This document shows, piece by piece, positions 1 to 10,987 of a stretch of DNA of 64,000 nucleotides. The notes below the pieces were generated by a model. It did not search any database. It had not been told where the DNA came from and saw only the letters and a program-made list of their open reading frames with translations. The translations under genes and the position numbers were made by a program. The stretch is from Carya illinoinensis (Eukaryota > Streptophyta > Magnoliopsida > Fagales > Juglandaceae): NCBI RefSeq assembly GCF_018687715.1, contig NC_056758.1, forward strand, positions 18,896,001-18,960,000, written 5' to 3'. Within the stretch, counting starts at the first letter, position 1; each line of letters starts with the position of its first letter.

Positions 1-1018
1 CTGCACTTTAGGATCTATAGTTGACTAATACTCCTTAGGATCTGAGACTTCTATGAACTAATCACAAGGGCCATGGTGATAGAAGAGGACATCAATGCAA
101 GTATTGAAGCCTGTAATTAGAGGAAGCACTAGTCGCCACAACCACCAAGACTGGTTGTGCAAAATAAGAGGCCCTTCAAGGCCAACGTCTGAATAATTCT
201 CAAATTGTTAGGCCCCTACAAATCGAAACTAGTAACTACCAACTATGTCAAAGCTACAAGAAAATGTACGGGGGTAACACGTGCTTCAAGTGTGGGAAGT
301 CAGGTCATATGTCCCATGAGTGTCCTTGAATTCACAACCAATGTTTTGAATAGCGTACTGGATGTCATACTGGTCAAGATATTGAAACGAAATATTTCGA
401 TATCGGTACCGTTTCGTATATCGTTTCGGAATAGTCGATATATGAATAAATTATATATAAAAATTATATTTCAAAATAATAGTCTATATATGAATAAATT
501 ATACATAAATACATATATATATATATAAATTATAAATATCCTTGTCTGAATTAGGGGTTAAAAATGAGCTTATAATTTGAAGAAATGAAAAAAAAAAGAA
601 GGTAAAAGCCAAAATACCGGCCGGTACTATCGTTATTTGGACCGGTATGAAACAGGTAAAATACTTGTACCGGACCAATGGCTGGTACAACATATATCGG
701 CTGTACCAGCTGATATGGTACGGTATTTAAAACACTGTTCACAACCCTACAGCCCAGGCCACTACCAATGGACAAAAAAACTTGGTTTTTGCTCTAGTCT
801 TTGCAGTGACGATGGATGATGTTGATACATCCAACGATGTGGTGGTTGATATCATTCCCCTATTCTATCTAGTAAAGCACTGGTATTATTCGATTTGGGT
901 GTCAAATGCTCTTTTATTTCAAATATCTCTAGTAAATGTGATAGGATGTCCAAACCACTTAGTTGTATGTTGTCTATCACTGCTTCGGCGAGATTTGAAT
1001 GTCAGATCTCTATTAACA
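1..1018 (+). pseudogene. Decayed Ty3/gypsy gag-protease fragment
   Basis: A CCHC zinc knuckle (C-x2-C-x4-H-x4-C) reads at 282-323 and is followed at once by a stop. Further on, around 880-1000, the plus strand reads a retropepsin-like stretch with the pattern ALVLFD-x-G followed by SFIS. The usual D-S-G catalytic triplet is D-L-G here. A gag-like segment with RAMVIEED lies near 75-100. The order gag, knuckle, protease fits Ty3/gypsy, probably a chromovirus, but stops and frame changes show that it is dead. No reverse transcriptase or integrase follows, so the copy is truncated at about 1020. A MITE at 340-737 splits it. Confidence 0.72.
340..737. mobile_element. MULE-type MITE with 9-bp target duplication
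   Basis: The 398-bp unit is bracketed by the direct repeat TTCACAACC at 331-339 and 738-746. Its ends are imperfect inverted repeats of the type GTTTTgAATA...TATTTaAAAC, and the interior is rich in GGTACCGG and CCGGTAC motifs. A 9-bp duplication is the signature of Mutator-like elements. There is no coding capacity. It sits just after the gypsy zinc knuckle, so it inserted into that older copy. Confidence 0.75.
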
Positions 1019-1479
1019 AGCATATAAATTCATGCATTTTACAGTTCATTACAAAATCCTATAAAATTAATATACAATTACAAATTTATGAGTTAACTTT
1101 CATACGCTGAGTTAGCTCCTCAAGCTCATAGTCCTCGACAAGCCTACAACTACAATGCACTAAGCTAGCATGGTGTTTGATAATTCATTTGACCTTTCGA
1201 GCATAGATCGTTGCATTGTTGCACGAGGATGAGGTATGACAATATGGTATTACAAGGACAATAGAGCCTAACTTGTGAACCTAGTCAAAGAGTTTGTCAT
1301 TCGCTAACCGATACCCTCATTTCCTTGTAGGTAGCACTAGAAGTTAAATATATTACATGATTTCAATACATATGTCTCTGTTGACAATTGATAAATTTTG
1401 AAGGATCTGCATCCTGCAGTATTGTTGGAATGGGGAATGCATTGTCCTATGGGAGGCATATCTTCTCTATATAATGGAA
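1019..1479. other. AT-rich spacer, no gene seen
   Basis: This gap lies between the gypsy fragment and the CACTA remnant. I see no extended reading frame, no recognisable domain and no clear repeat boundary on either strand. It may hold decayed terminal sequence of either neighbour. Confidence 0.4.
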
Positions 1480-3330
1480 TATAGTTTGTACCAAGAACTT
1501 GTTTCAATACATACTATTCATTAGACTCATTCTCATGTAATGCATGATCCGATTCTTCCTTGTCAATAATATAAGACTGAATGTTTGGGACATTATAAAT
1601 GTTCTGAGCGACAATCTTCTGCAAAAATTTTCAGATGTCTCTTCATGTAGGATCAAGTAGATGAAATACCTATTGTGCTTGAAATGCAAGGACAAATGGA
1701 TCATCTATGCACCATATACAAGATGTGTTCACACATATAATATGTGGGCCTGTGCGTTCAATAATGTCCCACAAGTCACATTTAATGCAACCAAAAGATG
1801 TCAATTAGAATGTCATAGTGGTAATTTACATTAGAGTCATGTCACCCACTAACAACCACTCCACAATATTGAGTGCTACAATGTGCTTCACCATCCTAGT
1901 ATGGAATCTCACGCCACTATTTATACAAAAATAAATATGATGCAAACAAAGGTGAGGACCACACGCCAATGCATACAATTGATCAAAAACATTGTTGGGA
2001 TGGAGAAAACATAATTGTTTGATCTATTGATAGTAAGAGCATAAAAGTTTAGTATATATAACTAACATAGAAGAAGAATATTTTTAAATTACAGATAATG
2101 TATTTATACTTTCATAAAATCATCCTATACAACAAAATCAACAGTATTATTAAAGAATACATTTTTTTAACTAGTCGGGAAATCCCTTTTCGTATATGGC
2201 ATCTACATTCTATTTACAAATTTTTTCATTTTATCATAATATATACTCCCTATAGCATGGACATTTGTGTCAAGTTTCTACAATATAGATAGTAAAGTGC
2301 AAATAAAGTAGATAGACATCAGGCCAAGTGAAACAACACATACTTTTTGTAGTCCTAGATCTCGGGGCAATTATTCAGTATGTATTATTGGGCCTCCACA
2401 AAAAATGTTAGATCAAAATAATTTGTCATAGTTGATCCCAACGTGAGCATAGTTTGAAAAAAGATCTTTAATGTCCCCTCTTCTTGCTGCAATCATTCAT
2501 TATCATTCTATTATTATCTATTATGTCTAGTCTCAATCTTCTTGAGATAAAGAGAGCAAAATGTCAAGCATTTAATATGAATATAAGTTTTGGTAATTGA
2601 GTGATCGGGACGTGCTTTATTCTAAACATAATGCCTAAATCATCCAAAAATTCCCCTAAAAAGGGTACCTTTGTCGATACTGAGTTGGGTCTCCCAATAA
2701 TACTTGCGTAGTAGATGAATTTGTTTTCAAGCATATAGAAGATAACATGAATATTACACTTAAGAAGATTCAAATATGCATTCAAAGTTCGTGTGGAAAG
2801 TTGTCGTAAGAATGTACTAAGCTCTATCAATGCCAATTTTATTTTGTCCCTTATATACTTTTCAGTTCTAATAGAAAATAGTCTTTATAGAAACACATGT
2901 GAATCATGTTCCTTTAGTCTTGTTATCTTACAATTAGTCTCAATCACATATCTTGAAATGTTTGTGATATATTCATCAAGGAATTTGACACATTTTAGCA
3001 ATTGACAAGAACTCCTCCAAGCATTCCCAACCAATGTGTTGTAGGCAGGCAACAATAAAGAACGATCACCATGCTCTAATAAAGTAGGTCTATTCTTATG
3101 TTAAGTCTCGTCAAATCCTTTTGTACATTTATATTGTCTTTCATCTTTCCTTCCATCTTATGTCTCAACAACAAGGTTTCCTATTTTTAGTCCAGTTTAA
3201 CTTCTGGGGTTCACTCCATTTCATTTGATCCCTTCCTATATATCCACTTCAGACAACTCGTTCGATTAACACCAAGCTCTTCCCATCATCAACATGTCAG
3301 CATTTGATCTCTACTTATGGCCTTTTGGTA
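1480..3330 (-). pseudogene. Decayed CACTA (En/Spm) transposase
   Basis: On the minus strand three blocks follow the order of plant CACTA transposases. Around 2850-3040 a stretch carries the KxHDSHVxL-type C-terminal end of the TNP2/transposase domain. At 2564-2836 the frame beginning ALIELSTF matches the DUF4218 region. At 1504-1704, in another frame, DDPFVLAFQAQ-stop-VFHLLDP is the DUF4216 signature. Stops and frameshifts occur within and between blocks, so no product is expected. I could not locate CACTA terminal repeats, so both ends are approximate. Confidence 0.68.
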
Positions 3331-3449
3331 AGAGTTAATGATGCCGCATGTAGTAATATTTTCTTTCAAATGTTAGTCATTTAGAGGTAATATTCACATT
3401 GTATACAAGACATGCTAATTTTCCTTTAGTGCTCCATCCAAACATATTA

Positions 3450-5517
3450 TGTGACGCCCCCAAATTCCCACGCATGGACACAGGGAAGTTGAGACGTCCG
3501 GATGGTGACAACCCGGGTCACCACCCTAACGACGGGTGCCAAGTGTGTGCAAAGGCAACATATGTGCACGAAGAAACACGCAGCGGATGACGAAAGCCAT
3601 ATAACTAAGTACCAGAATTTTTCTTAACGTAATACAAGCTGTTTAAAACATACCTAAATAAAATATTACAAAACACTAATATAGTTTTAAACCAAATATA
3701 AAGCATAACATCAGCAACCCGGCGGAGCCGCATCCTCGGGCTCAGCCTCCTCTTCCTCATCCTCAAAACCTGCACCAAAAGCTACGGAACGAAAAATGGT
3801 ACCGCAGGTAAGTAAAACCCAAACACCACCAGATAAAAAGACATAGAACTCAAACAAAATGCATGAAGCATGCCCAATGCACAAAACCCATAAAACATAA
3901 TTTTCCACACACGCCAAAAAATCCCATTTGGCCCAAAAACACGACCTTTCCAAAAACCACGCCAAAAGTCACATTTGGCCTCTATAACTGTCTCAAACCA
4001 AAATCCATTTTTATCCGTATGCGCCATGACCTCCCCTAGGGGTCATCCGCACACCCTGGCTCCAGTGCCACACCGCAGAGTACCACTTCGCATGTGACAC
4101 CTAATGAGCGATGCCCAGTTCCATGCCCCGCGTGTTCGTAGCCAAGCATCCTCTAGCCCTCACCAGCGAAGGGCCACGGAGTCGGTGCGTAGGGCGATGC
4201 CCGGTTCCGCGCCCGGCGCGTTCGTAGCCAAGCATCCCCTAGCCCCCGCTCCCGTTCTCGCCCAGCGACAACCCAGGGGACATCACTCAGTTTATTCCGC
4301 TCCCGAGTGACCAGAGGAGCTCCACCGAGATAATACCTCATCCCGGCTTGGGGTCGTGATACACACGCACCCGTAAGTCCACTTACGCCAATAAACAAGA
4401 TTTTCACACTTAAACAAAAACACACGTGCATGCACCATGTAAATGCCATATCAATGCACAAAAATAAACAACCAACATAATTCAATAAAACAAGCAACTC
4501 CGTCCTCCATCCATTCGACCCCCGAACTCCTTGGACTCAGTCCAGAATCAACCAACCAACAGATAAAATAATTGAATGAGTAATATATATTTAAATCTAA
4601 AAATAGGGTTTGGAAATTACTTACAGCGCTATACGATAATTTTAGAAAACACTCGGCGTTGCAAACGGCGGAGAAAAAGCAACGTAACAATAAAAATTCA
4701 CTGTGGTCGTGGGTTGTAAAATACTCACTTTTGAACAGGGACAAACCAGGGCTTGGGATTGATAGGGAATGGTCTAGGGATGATTATGAAGCTATTGGAA
4801 GTGGTGGTTGGCCGTGGGTGGTGGCAGAAACGGCGGAGAGAGGCCGGATTTCCCAAAAAGGAAAGCTAGCTCGTGGGAGCTGTTCCGGTGACCATTGGAG
4901 GCTGAAAATAGGTGGGTTAGGACGGAAAGGGACCGGTGATGAAGTGGTGAAGAAATGGTGGCCGGAGGTGGAGCGACGGCGGCGAATCGGAGCAAAAATC
5001 GTGGAGGCTTTAAGGGGGTTTTCCGGCCAAACGGCTGGCCAGATGGGACTGAGAATTGGTGGGGGGTTGCGCCGGAGGGAGGGGAATCGACCGGTGGGGG
5101 CGGTGAGCTGCACGGCGGCCGGACGACGGTGGGTCGGAGGGTTTGGTGTTTCACGGCGTGGGAGAGGAGAGAGAGAGAGAGACGGGCCGATCGGGAGGAA
5201 GGAGAAGAAAAAGAAAAGAAAGAAAAAAAAAAGAAAAAGAAAGAAGAAGAAAAAAGAAAAAAAAAGAGAAAAAGGAAAAAAGGAAAAAGGGAAAAGAGAT
5301 GTAGGAAAAAGATGAAGTCTAATCCTCATTCCGGGAAAACAAAACTAAACCGCCGAAACGAGATTAAAAACCGTAAACGACTAAAAGAAATAAAACACAA
5401 CATCAATTAAATTAAAAACCAATTTTTAAAACGCAATAAATTAAAATAAATAAACTAATAGATTAATTAAAATAAAAACAACCATTCAGCGAAAATACAC
5501 GCGAAAGCGGGTCACCA
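3450..5517 (+). repeat. LTR-like unit, inverted relative to the 18060-20063 solo LTR
   Basis: The unit opens TGTGACGCCCCC and ends GGGTCACCA. Read as reverse complement it matches 18060-20063 in order: the TTACCTGCGG box, the acidic reading-frame end near 3715-3775, a CGCTGTAAG-like box near 4630, the GGGTTGTAAAATACTCAC box near 4712-4729, and a purine or pyrimidine tract near 5170-5300. The start resembles Tekay/Del-type LTRs, so plus is the likely LTR direction. I found no matching target duplication at its ends. The Lys/Arg- or Phe/Pro-rich frames over 4659-5410 come from low-complexity sequence. Confidence 0.65.
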
Positions 5518-5562
5518 GAAGTGTGTGTTAATCACTTTTTGTTTCAATGTCCCTCACAAAAT

Positions 5563-5597
5563 TTTTATTTTTATTTATTTATTTATTTATTTATTTT
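5563..5597. repeat. TTTA microsatellite
   Basis: A run of about eight TTTA units lies between the LTR-like unit and the polypurine tract of the Athila-like element. Confidence 0.85.
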
Positions 5598-5908
5598 AGT
5601 TACTAATAAATTTTCAACAGAAAACCCTCACCCCCAACTAAATGTGACATTGTCCTCAATGTTCAGCAATTGAATGTTCGATGATGTATATTATACAGAC
5701 ATGAATTGGAGCAAGATAAACACTGTAGAACATATATTGAGACGAAAATGATTAAACAGAGAGGAAAAAACATTCACCTAAGATATTCAAGCGTACACAA
5801 GGAGTAGATTTTTGTCAACGTGAAAAACACAAAAAGCAAAAGAAAGAAAAACAAAACAAACAGATACTCCAGAGTAGTAAACAAAATGCAAAAGAATTTT
5901 TTTTTTTT

Positions 5909-6256
5909 TTACATAAACTTGAGGTTTTTAGCCTCCTGTTTGAGACGCTCATGCTCTTCATACAACATCAGGTCATCCTTAGCCATGGGAACTGGCAAGC
6001 GGAATGAAGAATCTAAAAGAGACTTCAACTGTCTATTCTTCTGCCGTTCGATTCCTTCCCTTATGTGAGACTCTTGAGAAATTCGTTGAAGTACAACAAT
6101 TTGTTCTTTAAGCTTTTCAACCTCTTGGTTTTTGGCTTGTACCCACTGGGAAAAAGCAACAATGGAGGATGAGTAGCGAGTCCCAAGACTCACCAGGTCG
6201 TAGATAGCATCGGAGTCTGACCTATTAACCATACTATTATTCTCTAGTTGCAACAT
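5909..6256 (-). CDS. Small coiled-coil ORF of the Athila-like element
   Basis: This is a 115-codon open frame. Residues of about 45-115 are rich in Glu, Lys, Gln and Leu, with heptad-like spacing that suggests a coiled coil. It lies downstream of the gag-protease frame in the same direction, in the position where Athila-type elements carry an extra ORF. I see no signal peptide or membrane segment, so env-like function is not supported. It could be only a remnant of a longer pol or extra ORF. Confidence 0.35.
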   Translation of the reverse strand: MLQLENNSMVNRSDSDAIYDLVSLGTRYSSSIVAFSQWVQAKNQEVEKLKEQIVVLQRISQESHIREGIERQKNRQLKSLLDSSFRLPVPMAKDDLMLYEEHERLKQEAKNLKFM

Positions 6257-6583
6257 GGCACTAATGGTAGCTGCAGAAAGGACAGGAGGTTAAGATGCAG
6301 AATGCCTCATGGATTGATCTAGAGAAATGCTAGAGGAATGAGCCATTGACAGAAGAATAGAAGGCTTAAAAACAAGAATGTTGAAAGAATGCAGATGAGT
6401 TTATAGAGATAAGAATGAAACTTGATGCGGATTTGATGAAGTTCAGGACTGTTTTTATAGAGATAGCACAAAGAACCAGACGAGCTATCATCCAAGTCAA
6501 AGAGTAATGTGATTTCGGTGAAATGACATTTCTTAGAAACTCGGAGCCTTCCATCTCGTTTTTCAACAACATCAGGCGATTTG

Positions 6584-6699
6584 TTTCAAATCTCCAGCCA
6601 CTCTTGTCAGGTCACAGACGGATCCAACTATTTTTTTAACTTTCAAATCTCCAGCCACACTTGTCAGATCACGGACGGATCCAATTATTTTTTTCAACT
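6584..6699. repeat. 57-bp tandem duplication
   Basis: Two head-to-tail copies, 6584-6640 and 6641-6699, each begin TTTCAAATCTCCAGCCA and contain CGGATCCAA followed by a T-run. They differ at a few bases. The pair lies in the non-coding internal part of the Athila-like element. Confidence 0.85.
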
Positions 6700-6906
6700 A
6701 TCTACAGTGTTTACTAACGCACCGTTTTCTTCAGTCCACACCACCCAACTAGTGAGAGACATAATCCTCAATGAATTGAACGAAAGAAAACAAAGTGCAC
6801 AGAACTAAGCAAGCAAAACAAACAATCAACATGAATTATAAAATCAAAGCAAACGAACAAATAAAAACAAAGCAAGTAAAGAAAACTGTAAAGAAGGAAA
6901 AACAAA

Positions 6907-8310
6907 TCAAGACACTCCCCTGGGATTTACAATGTACGGCCCACTCCATCGGGATTTGAAAAATTTTTGAAACTGTTTTCTTTGCTCGGAGAGAAACCGA
7001 CGTTTATTTTGGGAGGACCATTCAGAAGGTATTCGCTCAGTCTCTTGAAATGGTAAAGAAGAATCTGCAAAACAATCAAAAAATTCAAAGTCACCTCCAT
7101 TGATATGATCAATTTTTTCATTAAGTAAAAATTCAGGTGTCTGAAAAATAGAATCATTATCAGAGAAAAGAGAATTTGAGCAAATAAACTTTGTTGGTGT
7201 CAAACTCTCCACAGCATTCAAATCACTTGTGTTATCCAAATGTGCTGGCATCTTGCAAGCGTTGAAAACGTTCAACTCAAGTGCCATGTTCCCAAAGGTA
7301 AGTTTCACAACTCCACTTCTGCAATTGATCAAAGCATTTGATGTAGCTAGAAATGGTCTTCCTAGGATGACAGGAGCTTGGTAAATAGTGGAGACCGGCT
7401 GCTGTATGTTAAGAACCACAAAATCTACTGGGTAGTAGAATTTGTTCACCTGGACCAACACGTCTTCTACAATACCCCTCGATACCTTAACTGATCTGTC
7501 TGCCAGCTGTAGCATGATGGAGGTCTTTTTCAGCTCACCCAATCCCTGAGGATAGGGTACCACAGGTTGGTATCCCTTACTAGTTTCGGCATTTGCACTC
7601 ACAGGCTTCTTCTGTTCTGGTCTCGCTACCTCTAGTTCTTTTTCAGCTTCATCCGTCTCTGCTGCATCTTTAGGCATAGGAGCAATTACCTCTGTGTCTA
7701 TGGTCATCTCAGGTCGGGGAACTTCCTTCCCACTTCTCAAAGTAAGAACAGTTTTTGCTGTCTCAACAACGTCTTCTGAGACATTTTGCACTTGATGTTG
7801 TTGTTGTCTGTATACTTGAGGATTAGGTTGAGGCTGTGCAGGAAATTTCCCTTTCTCTAGGGTGCTCAAGGTTGTGCTCATTTTATTAACAGTGCCAGGC
7901 AACTCATTTATGGCCTGAGTATTTTGATTATTTGTGGTGGCCTGAATGAATTGTTGAAGTGTAATGGTCATCTGTGCCATACTGTCATCTAGAGTCTTCT
8001 TGGCAGATGATGAAGGCTGAGGACTTTGTACAGCTACATGAGGCTGAAATCCAGGAGGAGCTACATAAGGATAGCTCTCAGGATTTTGATATGACGGATA
8101 CTGGTGCTGAGGAGCACCTTGATTAAATGGTTGCTGCTGAGGTAGTGGGGACCGACCAAGCTGATCATTTCTCCATGAGAAATTTGGGTGATTTCTCCAC
8201 CCCGGATTATATGTGTTGGAGAAAGGCTGATTCTGTGCTCGATTGACCCAGTTGGTTGATTGTATTGGCTCAGACCCACCTTCTTGAAATACTGGCATAA
8301 CATGATACAT
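6907..8310 (-). CDS. Athila-like gag-protease ORF with in-frame deletions
   Basis: The frame is open for about 467 codons from the ATG at 8310. It begins inside gag: a NxYNPGWRNHPNFSW motif near residues 35-50 is typical of Athila/Tat gag, so the normal N-terminal half is absent. Then come a Gln/Pro-rich linker, an LTLRSGK box, and a retropepsin flank with LQLADRSVK and ILGRPFLAT. The expected DLGASI-type catalytic box just before LQLADRS is missing: the chain jumps from PYPQ to GLGELKK. The C-terminus ends in KSRWSGPYIV, which is integrase C-terminal sequence, so RT, RNase H and most of IN are also deleted in frame. No proteolytic activity is expected. It is a structural-protein relic or a gag-only product of a non-autonomous family. 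Confidence 0.75.
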   Translation of the reverse strand: MYHVMPVFQEGGSEPIQSTNWVNRAQNQPFSNTYNPGWRNHPNFSWRNDQLGRSPLPQQQPFNQGAPQHQYPSYQNPESYPYVAPPGFQPHVAVQSPQPSSSAKKTLDDSMAQMTITLQQFIQATTNNQNTQAINELPGTVNKMSTTLSTLEKGKFPAQPQPNPQVYRQQQHQVQNVSEDVVETAKTVLTLRSGKEVPRPEMTIDTEVIAPMPKDAAETDEAEKELEVARPEQKKPVSANAETSKGYQPVVPYPQGLGELKKTSIMLQLADRSVKVSRGIVEDVLVQVNKFYYPVDFVVLNIQQPVSTIYQAPVILGRPFLATSNALINCRSGVVKLTFGNMALELNVFNACKMPAHLDNTSDLNAVESLTPTKFICSNSLFSDNDSIFQTPEFLLNEKIDHINGGDFEFFDCFADSSLPFQETERIPSEWSSQNKRRFLSEQRKQFQKFFKSRWSGPYIVNPRGVS

Positions 8311-8419
8311 CAATCTAATATGGTAGAGATGAGTGGTTGATGTAAATGAGATGAGTCACCAGAGATAATATGGTAGAGAAAAATAAAATAACAAGTTTAA
8401 ATTTAAGTTAAACAACTTA

Positions 8420-8437
8420 TCCCCGGCAACGGCGCCA
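8420..8437 (-). other. Primer-binding site, tRNA-Asp type
   Basis: The minus strand reads TGGCGCCGTTGCCGGGGA, complementary to the 3' end of plant tRNA-Asp. This primer is usual for Athila elements. It is preceded by GTCAAGTTTT, exactly as in the second Athila copy at 63522-63539. It fixes the element as minus strand, with its 5' LTR to the right. Confidence 0.85.
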
Positions 8438-8440
8438 AAA

Positions 8441-10900
8441 ACTTGACTCACTCAAAAATGAGTAGCACTAATGCTATCCCAAGTGCAGGAGGATGTCGTG
8501 TAATAATTAGGAATAAATTCCTAGATCGTCTCCTCAGGGAAAAGTTGCTTAAAATTAAACTTGTTGAAAAAATGTGAAAAACTTCACAAAGAGAAAATAA
8601 TATGATGGTATATGCAATGGATGAAATAGGGTACTAGTCATGGACTAGATTCATGTCTTTTGAATTTTGTTGGATTGGAATGTAAAGGACTTATAAATTA
8701 AACTCAGAAATTAATAAAACTAAATTAAGCATTAAACTAAATTAGAAAGTAATCGACAAAACATGAACGGAAAATTTAAAATGCCCAAAACTAAGACTCT
8801 AGAATTCATCTTTGTAATTAAATTACGAATTCTCAAAATAACATATAACAGTTGTAATTACTATTAAATGAAAACTTAAAGAAGTAAGAAAAATAAATAA
8901 CACGAAATAAGTAAACAGAAACTTAAAAGTATTCTATAAACTTTAAACTGAAGTTAAATAAAATAGGGAACGAAAAATCTAAACGAAAACGTCCTTTCAC
9001 GATTCGATTGAAATTCGAAACGAAAAGGAACAATTTCTTACGTATCACTCTTGAAAATTAATCTCTAAACCTTTAATAAAAACTCTATAACAATTCCTCT
9101 ACTCTTCACGTATGATATTCAGAAAAATCAAAAACAAAAACAAAAGCTTAAAATCAAATCTTTCTTGCAATAAATTAAAGTAACACAATTAATTTAGAAC
9201 TTCTAAAACAATTCCTTTTATTGTATAAAACAAACTAGTAACTTAATGGAAATTAAGGTATTACACTTAATGAAATACAATTCTAGAGCAAATATTAATA
9301 CACTTAATAAAAACTCTAAAACAACAAAGCATTGCAACAAAAAAAACTGCCGAACAAAAACTAAAGATTTCAGCCAAAAAAATGCCGAACATGAGTGGTA
9401 TTTCAGCCTTCTCTCCCTACTTGTCTCTTCCCCCACTTCTCTCTCAATGTGTCGTCCCTTAACTCCTCAACCGGTCTCAATTTATAGCAAAAAAAATTCA
9501 AGAGCCGAAACATCCACTTGCCTCTTGAAGAATCATTTAATTGGTTGTTTTCTCTAATCTTGCACCCACCGGTTGGTCCCTTTCAAATCATGCATTGAAT
9601 AATTAATCCCAGCCAACTACTCCACTAGCTGCCTCTTGAAGAATCAATCAATTTCCTCAATTCCGGTTCCACGTTCCCTTCTCTCAACAGCCGGTCTCAC
9701 TCCAGCTAGAAGACTCTCCTCCTTTCTTTCCTTTCTTAAACCAATCGGCACTTTCTTTCTCTACCAAACCGACCCCACACATCACTTCTCACACTCACTA
9801 TATTCATGCACTGCTTTCTTTCACTTTCAGCACAATTCTACTTCAGACCGACCCCACTCCTTTCACTCCTTCAATCTCGGTGCACACTCCTTCAAGCTCT
9901 ACCATCAACCCAAATTATTCTAGCCTTTCTTTTCTTTAATAAACCCAGCCGACCTCCTTTCCAATCTCCATCTCTGTTTCTTTTTCTTTTTTTTCTTTCT
10001 TTGATTTCTCCTCCTCTCTTCTTTATTTTCTCACCTTTCCGTAAATGTTGACAACATTCTTCCAGCCTTCTCTTTCATTTTTGTAAACTCCCTCAAGTCA
10101 GTCCGTTTGCTTTGTCCGTTCGGTGCCCTCTCTTTCTTATTTTTCTTTGGTTGTTGAAATGTGCCTCTCATCCCTTATTTTCCTTCATTTCGGCTTGTAT
10201 GGCTTGTATGTCTTCTTTTGCTTTTTTTTTTTTTTTTTTTTTTTTATTTCTTTTACTTTCCGAACCTCCAATGTCCTGCTCTCTCCTATTCTCTCATGAC
10301 TTTTCTCTCTTTTTGTTTGCTTAGGATCGACGAATTCAAACTCAGCTCACTTGGTTGAAAATTCTGCACCTACTCCTCTCTCCAATTCTCTCAACTCCCC
10401 ACCTATCCCTTTCACTAACTTTGTTGAAAATTCATACACACTCATCCACTCTCCTATCATTTTATTTCTTCTTTCAACTTTTGCACCACCAAAATTTCAA
10501 GCCTCCGTGAGTTTTGTTCAACCATGAGTCACATGCATCTTGAATGATCAAAGGGCATTGATTCTTCATTTTGTGTCTTCCTTTTCAGCTGCCAAACTTC
10601 CTCTAAATTAGTATGCATTTTTGATCATAAGTTCCAACCGGATCTCTTTTGAATTTTCTTTAAACTGAAAATAAGAAGAAAGAAATAACACTCAAAAATA
10701 AATTATAAAAAAAAACAGACTATATATGTGAGGAAATATTATCTCATTAAATCATAATTAAGCATAAACATGATATCAATCAATTAAAAATCACAACTCG
10801 TATTTATGCTTATTAATCAATTTTTTATCTAAAACCAATAATAGTGTCACGAAGAATTTAAAATATATTGGTTTTAAATAGCTAAAACATGCAATATTTC
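8441..10900 (-). repeat. 5' LTR region of the Athila-like element
   Basis: This block lies upstream of the primer-binding site in the element's own direction. Near the site it shares with 62200-63520 the TCCCTGAGGA-type box and GTCAAGTTTTTGGCG. Over 9400-10520 it is C/T-rich with long T-runs, giving meaningless Phe/Ser/Leu frames. I could not define the far end by a TG/CA pair or a target duplication, and other repeats may be included. Confidence 0.45.
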
Positions 10901-10966
10901 AGCTCAATCAATCATCAGGTACCATGTATTCCTAGGACAACTTATGGTTTACCCAAAGACATAATT

Positions 10967-10978
10967 GCTCTGGTACCA
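10967..10978 (-). other. Possible primer-binding site, initiator tRNA-Met type
   Basis: The minus strand reads TGGTACCAGAGC, one base from the TGGTATCAGAGC used by many chromovirus and copia elements. To its right on the plus strand comes TGACACCCCTAG, which looks like an inverted LTR terminus. This suggests a minus-strand chromovirus-type LTR starting at about 10988, otherwise unrecognised. Confidence 0.4.
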
Positions 10979-10987
10979 CCACTTCTA

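Larger units (their letters stand above)
5620..10900 (-). mobile_element. Deleted Athila-like Ty3/gypsy element
   Basis: Read on the minus strand, the element starts with an LTR-like block (about 10900 to 8441). A primer-binding site complementary to tRNA-Asp follows at 8437-8420, then a gag-protease frame with internal deletions (8310-6907), then a small coiled-coil frame (6256-5909). It ends at a polypurine stretch near 5624-5637 close to the ACATTGAGGACAATGT box usual near the 3' end of these elements. Reverse transcriptase, RNase H and most of integrase are missing. The left LTR is not seen and may have been replaced by the unit at 3450-5517. The right boundary is approximate. Confidence 0.7.

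Noticed and set aside
4659..5410. Overlapping ORFs rich in Lys/Arg (plus) or Phe/Pro (minus)
   Set aside because: They come from a long purine tract in the LTR-like unit. The same tract in reverse at 18330-18440 gives similar frames. No domain is present.
9246..10358. Ser/Phe/Leu-rich ORFs
   Set aside because: They lie in C/T-rich LTR sequence with long T-runs and have no domain or codon bias.
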